Part shown: in pieces, positions 52,400-64,000 of the stretch
Layout: every line of letters begins with the position of its first letter
Numbering within the stretch: the first letter of the stretch is position 1
NCBI GenBank assembly: GCA_010645155.1
Contig: CM021316.1
Span: forward strand, 7,495,144-7,559,143
DNA from: Tigriopus japonicus
Lineage: Eukaryota > Arthropoda > Copepoda > Harpacticoida > Harpacticidae
Length of the DNA: 64,000 nt
Direction of reading: 5' to 3'
The notes under the pieces: model-generated
The model's database searches: none
Told to the model about the DNA's origin: nothing
What the model saw: only the letters and a program-made list of their open reading frames with translations
Position numbers and translations under genes: made by a program

Positions 52400-55300
52400 G
52401 TTTTTTCTTTGGGTTGGCAAGGTCGATGAGTCAATCCTTATTGAGGGGTTCGTTCACTCTTTTCAATGAATCCCAATGAGATTGAAGGATGAAATCAATC
52501 ATGATTCGGAATTAATCCGTCCATGTCATCATCATTCGAAACGCAAACTACGTCTCACGAACCAATCGCTCACGAAATGTCATGTCCCTGTGAATTTATG
52601 GCATCCCTTCCTCCATTTCCTTGCCAGGCTCGAACAAACGACAGCTGATTTTCTGATCACGAAAACATGCATCCAAGGGCCCTAAAATATGGCCCGAATC
52701 CTCCTTCTCCTCTTCTTCTTCCTGTGCTTCAACAATTCCAATCCTAGTGTTCAATGTTTCCCATGGCTTGAGCTCGGATTTCTCCAACTTGATCTCTTGA
52801 ACCCTGCTCGAGAATTTCCGGATCTGCAAGAGAATCAAAAGAGGCCATTAGACGCTCAAGAGTCGGTGTCAAATCGTCCCCATTTGTCTATTTTGTAAAA
52901 AAAAGTTGCTCAGCACAACTTGTCAAACTATCACAATGCTCAGATTTTGTCACTTGTGAAAAACTAGCGAATTTCAAGATCACTTGTCTTGGTAGTTTGA
53001 CTGTGCATTGAGAGACAGGAAGACAATCAGAACACAATACACTGAATTAGGCACTGCTTAGAGCCTCACTCTAAACAAAGAATTAATTGAAAGCCGAGAG
53101 TTCATTACTTTAAAGCAAGTGTATTCAGAAAAGCGCATGCAAATTAACTATATTTCTTGGAACGACGGTTTTCAGGTAAATAATTAAGAAAACATCTAAT
53201 TAACAAAGAGACTGCTAATTTTGTCTTGGTATATTGGGTTAAAATTTGAGTGCGGTACGGAGAGTGTCGGGGGGTGAGGGGGGTCATTTGACATTAATGG
53301 AAAAGTCATTAAAACGCTAATTACTTTTTTCGTTCGTGGCAGCCGACTTTCTTTGATTTTTGGAATGTAACTTATTTGAAGATGATATTTTTAATTATTT
53401 AATCAGTAGGTGAACAATTTTTAATATAATATTTATTGCAATAAGTTATTTTATCATTGGACAAGGGGAAATAGAGATAGAGAGAAACTGAAGGAAGAGT
53501 TCCATGATGGCCGCCATTCAAGGCGTCGTGTCCATTTCGTCTATGCTTCGTTCTCACACGCCAATTCATTCGTCGATTTATTCCATTGGGTTATGCAATA
53601 TCCTTCATCGGTTGTGGTCCGCCATCTGTGGTCAGGAAAAAGGGCTTATCCTTCCGAGAGAAGTCAAGGAGGAGATTCGAACCGACGACCTCTCTCGCAA
53701 TAGGAAGGTGCCTTCTCCACTTGACCACATCTCCTCCCCTATATTTTATTATAGCACAAAAGTCCTCTTTTTGTGTTCGCTTTTATTTGTCAGCTATGTC
53801 TGCTATGTAACACGAATGAACCTTGAGAAGGAGCGAGTTAGCTGACGCAAGAGGTTCTGAAAATAATCACCCGTGGCGCTGCTCAGAGGGTTCAGATTCA
53901 AAGACAAGCGCAAAACAAGCTTCTATCTTTTGGAGGTAGTAAGATAGAAAAATCAAGGTGAAGTTTTATCAAAATTTATTGTTATTTGTAAATGGGGTCA
54001 AACGTAATTTTTCGACATGTTTTCAGCTGACGCTATCTAGGGGAATTACAATTGCCGTTTCCATTTTTAAAACCTTTTAGCCCGACTAACTCGTCATTTT
54101 TTCATTGGACACTTTACCATGCATGGCATCCTTCTGAAACATTTTCTAAAAAAAAAATATCCTTGCATTGAAATACATGATAACAAGTTCAGGCATATCT
54201 GCAAGTTATGTTCTGTGCATTAGAAGCTAAATTGTACTTGCGACAACTTAACCAACTTTCATCAACATGAACTACGATTCAATGCTTCAGTTCCGCAAAA
54301 GAATCTACATGCAAAGGCCGCCAAAGGCAGAAAAGTGTCTGCACCAGATTTATCCTTGTCAAGGCCAAAACTGAAGATGCAAAAAAGCGAAGAAGATTCT
54401 AAAGAAATCCTTCTTGCTAACCTTCAGGTGAATGTACCGTTGAACCATTGTCATAATCCGCCTTTCAAAGGATGATCTTTTTCTTACTTCATTCCCTCGC
54501 GACAAACTGGACAAAGGATGAATCAGAGACAGAAAAAGAACGAGGGTTTTGCATCGACATTCACATGGTTCAATCGATATAGTCTCTTTTCTGTATTTTG
54601 GCACGTAATGTCAAATCATATTGACTTCGCTTTGTTTAGTTCAGCGAAACGTTTTCGCTCATAATGATAATTGAAATTAAGATGCTGCGGCTTAGGGTCT
54701 CTGTGAAGCTGCGTGCTTGATTCTGAAAGGGGCTTCAAATTAATCTGAAACTGGCCTGGAGGGCGAGATATTGAATTTGGCCGAAGGCTAACAGCTTCCA
54801 AGTCCCGATCCCAACTTTCAATCTGACTCGTCGATCAATTATGCACATGGATTTCAGCTCTGACTCCAAGGTATGGGCGAGAATAACCTTGGACACGGAT
54901 AAATTCGGGAGATAAAGGTTTTTTGATTGCCTTGTTAATCCTTGCAGATTCATATGACGACTCAATGATGAACATTACTGCATTATTGAATTTTCTTATA
55001 ATAGCAGTTTTTATAAGTGGGATTGGTCAAATTTTCCCAGAAAGTACAGGGTGGGAGAAACCAGCCATTACAAATGATTTAGGATTTGAATTAATGTAGT
55101 GATTTGTTAAGCTTGAACTCAAACACAATGGAACTTTAAAAGCAAGAATTGAAATAGCAGAGAACAACACTTGTTTTCTTTGTTTTCAAAAACGCAAGTG
55201 TGCATCAATTTTTGCCTTGATTACAATATGAATGGATCTCTTAATCTTTGTTCTGTTCCAAAATGGCTGAATTCATGTTTGAAAAAATAGCACAGAGATG

Positions 55301-58300
55301 GTAAGGGGCCATTTCAAATTTAACTAGAACGCTAGTAAGTTTATGATTGATAACGGCAAAATTTAGAATTATTGATAGTGTCTCGTTGCATGCTTTTCAA
55401 CGTGTACAAAGTCCAAGTTTTGAAGCTTATTTCAGACCACCCTTTTGCTTATTTATTGAGAGAGGAGAAATTTCCGAAGAATTGTCTGATGTTTCGAAAT
55501 ATATATGAAAAATCAATTAAGGTCAATTCTGATGGCTTGGGAGATGAGTTTAGCTTTCCATTTCAAAAATATGAAAAAGGTGCGAATCATTGTCGTAAAA
55601 TTGGGTTACTTGTTCTATTGAGGGTCCAATTTCACTCAGATGTTTTAAGTGACACCTTTCTTGAGCTTGAAATATTGGACTTGATGTTATGACAGATCGA
55701 GAGCCTCTTTCTAGTACGTTCCGCAATGAAAGGCAACCAACCCATGCAATTATGAATTGTTTGAACTTTGTGATCCCAGGAAATGCGGGTTGTGCTACAG
55801 CATGTCTTGAGCTTGTTTTCCTTGGCATCAATCCATCATTTTCGCGTTGATAATTATCGCTCCGGCCAAGATAAATGGATCCTTCGAAAACCAGTCGCTA
55901 TGATGAAGTTGAAAGGCCCTCAACATGAGCTTGAGATGAGGCATTTCACATTCCTGACATGCTAACTAAGCCTAAGGTCGGATTAGACATTCAATCAGGC
56001 TTGTAAAACTGGTTCACTCAAGAGTTCAACAAAATGGATCAAATTAAGCAAATAATTCCATCCAAATGGAAGAGTTACGCTAACGGTATCTGTTAGTGTT
56101 AGCTGATTGTTATCTACGTATGGGCGCATTAGCGTGCTAAATCTAAATGACAAACCATCTCTAAAAGGGAGTACTCCACCCACCTCAGCTCATTCGTCCC
56201 ACGGATATTTCCTTCAAGTCATCAACCGCCCCCCTGATTACCCATCGTCATCATTACGAACATCTTTTTTGACCACATTTTCAGGCTTGAAGATTTACAT
56301 ATCATAAAGCCACAAGGAAAGCCTCAAAAGTTGGCTCATCAGTCAAAAAAGACATAACTCAGTTTTTTTGCACATTTTACGGTAATTGCGGTCGAAGGCA
56401 CCAATTGATTGAAAACTGGTGGCCTTGTTTTGTTTCAAAAGTAAAATAATTTAAGTTTTAACTAGGCTTAAGGGTGCTTTATTTTTCAAAGTTGTTACCA
56501 GCTCATCAGAATCCTCTTTATCCCCCTTCAACATTATACAGGGATCTCAGAAAAATCCTGGATTACGGACGAAGTTTTTTATGACTCGTCTTGGTCACCC
56601 AAGGAAATAATCAAGGGGTTTAAAAAAATGTTCAATTCAAGAATTGGTTTTCATGGGCTTGAATTTGTCAATCATATTTCACCTTTTCAAGCCTTCACCT
56701 AAATTACCTTTTAATAAGCCACCTTTCCAATAACAATCAATCTAACGATAATGTTTTGAACAAGGTATCAAAAAGTGAGTTATCATTTCCTCCAACCGGA
56801 ATCAAAAATATTTGTTTCTCCTTATCGGAACTCATTTTGATCATCATAAAAAGCGGATCACCTTATTAGCAGCCTTCCAAGTGTTTCCAAGATGACTCAA
56901 AAAAAGACATGTTAAGTTGTCACCAAGACTTGTCATGTTAAAAAGTTCGAAGTTTGTCCACCTCTCCAGAAGTCTATATACTATATTGTTGAGAAGAAAA
57001 ATCAAAATGCGTTCTGTATGGCTTATAACAGGATGCCAGTGTGAAATTGGCACTCATTTTTCCTTAATATACGGGCTTCAGAGACTTAAAGCATCTGGTC
57101 ACTAATATTGCACCCTGAAACGAAAACTGTGATGCAATCATATTTTGAATCAAAGGATTTTCGCAATGGGTGGACATATTTGAACAATCAAAAATCCAGT
57201 GTGCCCCCACCAGCTCCTTGGCGTTTTTTGGTTTGAAGGCATAAGAAAGACACCTTAAGAATCTGGCCAAAATTTGAGCCGTCCACTCCCTCCAAATTTC
57301 TCTCCAACAACCTACAAAATAGTACTTCCAAGGGTAGAAAGTTGGAGGCATATTGGATGTTAAGATCTTACATCACTAGAACATTTTAATTCAAATTTAC
57401 GCCAAGCTTTGCGTGTCAGTGTTATCAGCCAACCCTACTAAAATAAAAATCATCATTGGTCAATGCACATAGATAGCTTATCAGTATACATCTCAAAACT
57501 CGAATAATCTAATCGATCCTTCCTCAAGCCTTTCTAAATCAATTATTTTCTTTTATAGCGCGGGCCTTTCCTTGTAATAGGTTTATGACATAATGGCATT
57601 CTTGCGCCAAGTGCCAATTTGTTTGCCGTTTTCTCGTGTCTCATGACAAGGATTGCACCTCATTTGGATGGTACAAAAATAGCAGATACCAAGATTGCCA
57701 GACTCTGCATGCAACCAACCTACGTACAAATGGGTTCGTGACTGCCCCACAAAATCAGGCTGTGTCATTTCCAATGGACAAAGACCGTCATGATTGCAAG
57801 ATTCGAAATTTGACGGCCCTCCCGAAAGAAGAGAGATTGAAGATGCATTTCCTCCTGTTCTAATTTGCAAATCGCCCCATTTCAGACGTTGAAGGAAGGG
57901 TGGTCTCATTACAGACACAAAGTTAGCCTTATCGGAAAAGTTAGGGGCCTTGAGTAAGTTGAAAATTTTGAAGAGCTCCGACATCGAGAAAACGAAAATG
58001 AAAGGCCAAGTTTTAATGGATGTCATGCAATTTAACAATGTATTTTTTCAGCCTGATTTCTCCTTGCTGGGGCGGCCATTTCCTCATGCTCTGATCGAAT
58101 CAACATTTTTTATGGCCCCTTCAAGGCAATTTGAACTCATTTGTATTTTCTTTTTAGTCCAATCCTTGATTTGTCAAATGACACAATTTCTGATTAGAGT
58201 AGTAAAATCATTTGTGTCCCGTTAAACGAAGAGCTGATCGCCGAAGACAAGTTTAATTCCTTAAAATTGCCTTGAATTCACATTGAACAAGATGCGATTG

Positions 58301-58568
58301 TTCGCAATCTTGCAACGCATTCTTTTTTTGCGCTTTTTAACGCATAAAACAATAACTTTGAATTGGTGATACCTCATTTTCAGGCTTTGTTTTCATAAAA
58401 AAGAATGTTTTCATAATAGAACGATGTGGAAATGGAGGCGTATTTGAGAAGGTGACGCTGTCGTACTTTCGATAAATATAATCATTTTTAATTTGGAAAT
58501 GTCAACATTTTCCACACTTCTGTTTCTCACAAACATTTGTCCTTTGGACACTTGTCAAAAGGGTAATC
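52400..58568. other. 5' flank of the multi-pass gene and intergenic DNA
   Basis: The promoter of the multi-pass gene should lie just above 52399, but no core element was placed. Beyond the tRNA-like SINE head at 53668-53738, no gene, RNA or transposon was recognised. Open frames up to about 150 codons (for example 57583-58038, minus) start without ATG or lack splice context and were left out. Confidence 0.4.
53668..53738 (-). repeat. tRNA-derived SINE head or tRNA pseudogene
   Basis: Read on the minus strand, GGGAGGAGATGTGGTCAAGTGG carries an A box (TGGTCAAGTGG) and 35 bases later GGTTCGAATC is a B box. The 5' GGGAGGA can pair with TCCTCC at the end. The T-stem and anticodon stem do not pair well, so it is not a functional tRNA. 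The following unique body is compatible with a SINE, but no second copy was seen in the window. Confidence 0.55.
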
Positions 58569-59018
58569 CAAGGACATCTTTAGATGTGGACAAATTTCGC
58601 AGCTTTTTGTTTTGACTATCCTTGGTCACAGTTACTAAGGCGCGCTGCCAATTCAGCCTGATTTTACTAACAGTCTAGAAGGACAGTTTTCGGTTGTGTT
58701 GGAAACAGTTGGAAAGCAGATAAGCAGCTTCCTCCTTTTTTTGAGCGTGATCAAACTTGAACTCGAAGATCGAAAAAAGTGCTTTTGATTAAGGGGAGAG
58801 GAAATACAAATATCCTTCGAAATATGTTTAAAGCAAGTTTTCAGGGGCAGTTTTAGTTATTGCTAAGTTTTAAAGTTGAAATTTGACCAACAAGATCCAA
58901 ACAATGAATACCATTTCTTATTTGAACATATTTTAAGCCCACTTGATCATCACCCTGGGTGACCAAGACTAGTCATAACAAAGCTTCGACCTCAATCCAT
59001 CATTTTTCGAAATCCTTG
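58569..59018. mobile_element. hAT-like non-autonomous element, copy 2
   Basis: 450 bases nearly identical to 29911-30365, with CAAGGACATC...AATCCTTG ends. It is flanked by GGTAATCC on both sides (58562-58569 and 59019-59026). It has no transposase. Confidence 0.85.
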
Positions 59019-62000
59019 GGTAATCCTACAAAACGGGTTGGGGATTTACAAGGGATTCGGGCCAATCTGCTGGAAATATGGTCTACTGTCTCGAAAATCG
59101 AGTTTGAACGAGATTCCTAATTGGTTTTGAGAGAATCGAGCAATTCAGGTTCATTTTCCACACCAGAATAGTAATGATCTAGTCTCTGATATCAGAAATT
59201 ATCAGACAAGGTAGGCTCACGCAGAGGTTTTTTTTGTGAAGAAAATATAGCTTTTGTTTTTTGTGATATATTCAAACATGTAGACGTTGGCAAATCACTG
59301 GTGACCAGACATTTTACTACTCTTGACCATATTTTATCATTTACATGGATTGGCATTCTCGGATAATCGGTTACAAAAATTTAGACACAACAATGGGTCG
59401 GATCTTGTAGTTGTTATCAATTTTGCGTAGCATCATAAAATAGAAATTTGAAATTTGTCCCGATTGTTCCGCAAGTGTAAAAACAGATCTCCAAATGCAC
59501 AGAACTAGGCGAAAAACTAGTTCAAAGTTTACTGAATAGAAAAAAGTCACCCAAAGGATTTCAAAGCGCCCTCTCACAAATACTTTAGACTTGTTTCGAA
59601 CTCCTTCAACCTTAAGTGCTTGAGATTGACGACCTTTTCTTTGATGTATTGAATGAGCATTTGCTCTTTTTACGATCCAATGTGAACTTGCATTTCGAAA
59701 TTCGAACAAAAAACCACCTTCAGCTTGACGCATTTATTGATCACCAATAACAAAGCCATCCTTACACACACATATGTACTACATCAAATGACAGGCCGAT
59801 CTCGCGTTTGAGGTGATTGATACAAAACCAACTACTGTAAATTTGTCTTCATCTTGAGAAACCGCAATCACACAATGAGGTTCCATTTTCTTTCATATTT
59901 TTGTTTTGGTCCACGGTCAAAGTGAGAAATCCAGTCACAATGAATTTTTGTCAATGTTTGATGGACATTCAAAGATCTATGTTCCGTTCAAAGGTTGCAA
60001 AACAACCAAGGACATTTTTTTATCATGTTATGCTTCTCATTTCAAAGCACATCTGTCCAATGTGGCTTTCAACTAAACAGAACCTTGGTTTTAAGAAGTG
60101 GCAGCTAATTGGTAGTTAGATTGCCAATTTCCTACCAATAAAACAGCAAACTTCAGATGAAGGCTCTCATTCATTCTAATGGTTGTGTTCAATTGGCATT
60201 GAGCAATAAATGGTAATCATTTCTAGAGGATGGTTTTACAACTCTTCATTTCCGGAGTAATTGCTGGCCTAGTCTTTTTTATGCAGAGTTCGGAAAGTCC
60301 CTCAAAAATGTAAAGTGATGTCGATATTTCGAAGAAATATTGGCCCCCCCGAACTATTCAGATACCCTCAAAATTGAACACTGAGTGGTTTCAAAAGCAA
60401 TTATTGATCCACTTCAATTGATTGTAAAGCCATCGAGAATGAGTTGAAATTGAAAGACTTTCATGGCAACATGCGAAGACTGCACCAAAGCAAACGAGGT
60501 ATTTTCTTCACTCCGTCCTTTTTGGGGGCTGGATAAAACACAACAAAAAAGCGTGACCAATTTTATGGAGCGTGGAACATTTGACAAATGGCTTTACATC
60601 ACTTTGTCACGTCCATTAAGTCTTTGGAAGCATGCATTTCTGTCTTTAAATATGCTTAACATAATCAGATTTCGTAGCGCATGAAATATGAACCTGGAAT
60701 TTGCTCCACCTCTGTTTCTAGTTCATCAATTGTTGAGACCCTGAGCAAATAAATGGTGAAAAGTTCTCTCAATTGGCTTTGACACTCTCCCCGTAGGATC
60801 AGTGAAGCTCAACTTGTCATGGACTGGTAAATTGGTTTTCGATTCCATTTTGAGCATCACATGGTTGGCCACAAGAAAGTGAGGAAATCACAGGGTGACA
60901 ACCGCAAGCAGTCTCACTTTCTTTTCTCTGTTAATTAAAACCACGAATCCGCTCCGAAAGTGGATTTTCCTTTCCAAATAAAGCACAATCACCCCAAAGA
61001 CAATTTGGGCGTCTTTCTGGGACACTTTTTCTCCAAATTGCCTTCACCCTGTGGTATTTTCCGAATAAGAAAGACGGAGAGCGAGAGAGAGAGCTGCATA
61101 TGTTTGATCGTCATGTGACGGTATCGGGCATTCTACTCAAGTACAGAATGATTGTGGGGTTTTATGGGTTTATGAAGAGTGTATGTACTGCGCACTCCTG
61201 ATGAGCCACTATTTTTTTACAACCACTCTCGCGTCTTTTGAACGTTCGAAGGTGAAATGATCACCGTTACACTTCATTTCGAACTCGTGGGCCGTTACAG
61301 GTTTCCAATTCCTGCAATAAAACCAATACCATCCAACGATATCTCTCTGGCATTCCTCATCCATTTCTGGCCCCAACTTGACGGATCTTGAATGAAGTGG
61401 TAGGCATTGATTTGCATTTTGATGTCCGAACTCGATTTGTGACTGGTTTTTATTCGATTCGAGTGGGACGACCGTAGGCAAGCCTGGAAAAGCTATTTCA
61501 ACGAAAACCAGGTATTTCATCGACTTAATTGGACAAGCGATTGTATGAGTGCGTTTTTCAAATGCATACGATTTATGAGAGTGGGCCCTTAAGATGGCAC
61601 TCGAGATAGAGCTCAAGTTGTTATTCTCCAAGCACAATACCGAATCCCGAAACACGTGGCTTTTGTACAACGCGATTCCACGTTTTACCCAATTTTGGCT
61701 GTACCTGTTTTAGTTCCACGGTTTAAGGACATCTAGTTTCGCCGAGTCACTCTCGTGAGGCAATAACTCATCCTGTGTTTTTGGCAGTTCCCCAAAAGCA
61801 AATGTCAGAAGGTTTGAAGACGAGATTTAAAGCCGAACACTGACAAATACCGAGGTACACTCACTGTCACTAGTTTTGACTAATGGGACAATGGAAACAT
61901 GGCACCGCTTTTCTTTGATGAATGCTCGTTGGTCCTTGGCGACCAAAACCTGAATGAATGTGGTGGTGGTGGTGATAATAACAATGAGAAAGAGGAGGGA

Positions 62001-62511
62001 ACCAAGAGGCCAAGTTTCATTGATCACGCCTTCCACTTTCAATGGAATCACTGCACTCCGGGAACACTCCACCAAACCACCAAGCACACACACACTGACT
62101 CGAAGAAACGGGCTGCGATGAATGCAACCATAAAATTCATTAAAGCGTTGAGAGATGTTTCGAGTTCACTCTCCTGGACACGACTGACTGACAAGGAGAG
62201 CGAGCCATCGATATGTTTCCGACAAGTGCTCCTCGCTACAACTTATTCTGTCTTGGCTGACTCTTTGGATGTGGTCTCGAGACGACTTGAGTGCTTATTC
62301 TCCTCCTAGTCAGGAAGTTTGCACACTTGACTTCAGGTCTCCTTTGGCTTTTCTAAGGCATGATTTAGGCACCACTTCATATCGGTGGTTTTTGGCGTAC
62401 ACAATGGACAGACAAACCCGTAATCCACCTGCTGAGCAGCGAGTGTGTGGAAGAAGGTTGGTTCATTTCAGCCCTTGATCTCTGAGATTCTCACTGACTC
62501 ACTCACTCACC
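59019..62511. other. Intergenic DNA, no convincing gene
   Basis: A GA-rich run lies at 61075-61095. Open frames at 61209-61670 (minus) and 61899-62309 (plus) are discussed elsewhere. Nothing else was recognised. Confidence 0.35.
61209..61670 (-). CDS. Unrecognised open frame, 153 codons (doubtful)
   Basis: The frame opens at TTG; the first in-frame ATG is at 61520 (MKYLVFVEIAFPGLPTVV), leaving 103 codons. It contains several Cys and Trp residues (EECQ, GWYWFYCRNW, MKCNG), an unusual composition for chance AT-rich DNA. No family was recognised and no strong acceptor or donor was found at its ends. It could be an exon or noise. Confidence 0.2.
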   Translation of the reverse strand: MYKSHVFRDSVLCLENNNLSSISSAILRAHSHKSYAFEKRTHTIACPIKSMKYLVFVEIAFPGLPTVVPLESNKNQSQIEFGHQNANQCLPLHSRSVKLGPEMDEECQRDIVGWYWFYCRNWKPVTAHEFEMKCNGDHFTFERSKDARVVVKK

Positions 62512-62920
62512 ACTAGTGATGGGCCGAAAGAGCTTTGGGCCGAAAATTCGGTTTCATTTATGTCTACCGAAACCGATACCAGATAAGCACAATTCAGATT
62601 GGAGTTTAAAATTAAAGTTGAAGATTGTTTCGATTTTTTTGAAATTTAGAATTAGCTAACGTTGTACACATGATCAATTTAAATTTCAAAGTGAATTTTG
62701 CATGTTGTAGCTCGAGACTACTAACTGAGCTCTTGCTCATATCGAGATAGACTGCGTTCCCTATTTGTATCCGATATGAAAACCAGAATGGGACATTTTA
62801 CTTTTATCTACTGGAATACGCAATATCAAACTTTTCAAGAATATAATTTTAAGTCTGCTGTTTTCTCTTTCTGCCGTAAATTTCGGTTTCCGTTAAGGGC
62901 CCTTTCGGTCTATCCCTACT
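62512..62920. mobile_element. CCGAAA-type MITE, second copy
   Basis: It starts CTAGTGATGGGCCGAAAGAG and ends GGGCCCTTTCGGTCTATCCC. It shares GTCTACCGAAACCGA and ACACATGATCAATTTAAATTT-like blocks with 42210-42567. Confidence 0.6.
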
Positions 62921-62964
62921 CACTACCCTCTCTTGATTCAAGAGGTACCTTTAAAAGATAGAAG

Positions 62965-64000
62965 AAAAAAAAGGGGGGGGGGGCACACTATGTGAGCATA
63001 AAAGTGTGTGTGGATGTGCGAGAGTAATCTGCCATTGTCTCGATCCCTTGGTCTTGTCGATGGTTATGATACGCTTGCTTGAAGTAGATGATCTATCTTC
63101 TTCGGGCTATCACACATGAGACCACACTTAAGCCCTATAAGGATCGGAAACTCCCTTTGTGCTCAAATGAACTTCCAATGGGGAGAATGGGGAATTAATT
63201 CGGCTAATTATCATTTCAATGTCGTTCATCATATGATGTAATTATGCAAGCTCAAAGAGTAATGTTCTCTCCTCATGGGACTACGCACTATTTCAGAACT
63301 TTAATGTTTATTAATGTCGAGGTTCGCAGATAAATTGAAAGGAACTCGGTCAACAACATTCAAGTATTGGGTACTTAGCGCCCAAACCAGCTTTATTACG
63401 TGAAAGGGCTTTCAATAAAAAAATATACGGTCACAGTGACTATGGGCTCATAGATTCTTGAAATATGAATCAGTTATGTCTGAAAATTGCATTTTGTGTC
63501 CGTTTACCGTCGACCTTTACAACGCACTCTAGTTATTTCCTTACCTATGTTTTTTTCTTCTCTTTTTAAAGGGCTAGAGTGAGGCACTTCGCATACATCT
63601 GGATCCCCTGCTTAACATTTTGACGTCTGCATGCTCGAGAAAAGTCAATGACTACGCACTCAAATGTGTGCCAGCTCTAACTAACCAACCAACCAACCAT
63701 CTGGGTGGATTCGCCGACTATCAACGGTACAAAGGGGCCCTCTCCCCAGTTATGACCAATACTTGCTTACAAACTTCAAACCATGAACCCCATGCATGAA
63801 TTTCTATCTCTCGCTCCTCTCGTTCTGAGACCCTCGGTACTGAAAGTGGTGAAACGTTCGACCAAAATGCTAAAGGTTTCATGCTTGGATGACTCTTTGA
63901 GCACGTATTCAAAATTCAAACCCCTGCCCGTCCTGAATGGTTTGATGATGAGGGTGGAAGCCATGCACTCATTCAAATTATTATTTTTCAATGAAACCCT
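62965..64000. other. Right end: simple repeats, no gene
   Basis: An A-run and a G-run occur around 62965-62985 and an AACC tetranucleotide run at about 63680-63698. No gene or RNA was recognised up to the window edge. Confidence 0.4.

Noticed and set aside
52689..52898. 69-codon plus-strand frame with a signal-peptide-like start (MARILLLLFFFLCF)
   Set aside because: The hydrophobic run comes from a CTT/CTC-rich stretch, and there is no cleavage pattern, processing site or family match. It may simply be 5' flank of the opposite-strand gene.
57583..58038. 151-codon minus-strand frame with CxxC pairs
   Set aside because: It opens at TTG, has no splice context, and its composition shows no recognisable domain.
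61899..62309. 136-codon plus-strand frame
   Set aside because: Low-complexity GGTGGTGGTGAT and CACACA stretches keep it open, and no domain or splice signal was found.

Overview
The window is eukaryotic nuclear DNA. It is AT-rich, has multi-exon genes with GT-AG introns, is packed with degraded transposons and MITEs, and contains two assembly gaps. The recognisable proteins are a syndapin/PACSIN SH3 end and a neuropeptide F/Y-type receptor. Together with the mariner, hAT-like and CR1/L2-like debris they suggest an arthropod, perhaps a crustacean such as a copepod. The species cannot be fixed from sequence alone. Most open frames here are chance.

Layout. (1) 154-552, plus strand: the last two coding exons of a syndapin gene (NPF motif plus complete SH3 domain); the F-BAR part lies off the left edge. 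(2) 0.6-13.6 kb: repeats. These include a partial copy of the 3' flank of the next gene, a duplicated receptor exon (2986-3288, minus), a tandem repeat split by a hAT-like MITE, a foldback element with Harbinger/DDE_Tnp_4 transposase remains, and an internally deleted mariner. (3) 23443-13606, minus strand: a six-exon class A GPCR, reconstructed here as 705 codons in phase across five introns. It is of the neuropeptide F receptor type, with an exceptionally long cytoplasmic tail ending in a PDZ-ligand-like ETPV. (4) 23.4-34.3 kb: intergenic repeats, with a minisatellite palindrome, a CR1/L2-like fragment, hAT-like MITEs and a nested insertion with clean target duplications. (5) 52399-34326, minus strand: a seven-exon gene, 453 codons in phase, for a small multi-pass (about four TM) membrane protein with a roughly 300-residue Ser-rich tail ending in DVAL. 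(6) 52.4-64 kb: no convincing gene; a tRNA-like SINE head, a second copy of the nested hAT-like element and other repeats.

The three genes do not form a pathway that can be read from sequence. The two minus-strand genes are membrane proteins with long cytoplasmic tails and PDZ-ligand-like ends. The most unusual points are the duplicated TM6-TM7 receptor exon that keeps an open frame while losing key receptor residues and its splice donor, the high density of inverted-repeat (hairpin) elements in introns, and the two mariner relics whose inverted arms include the transposase start codon.
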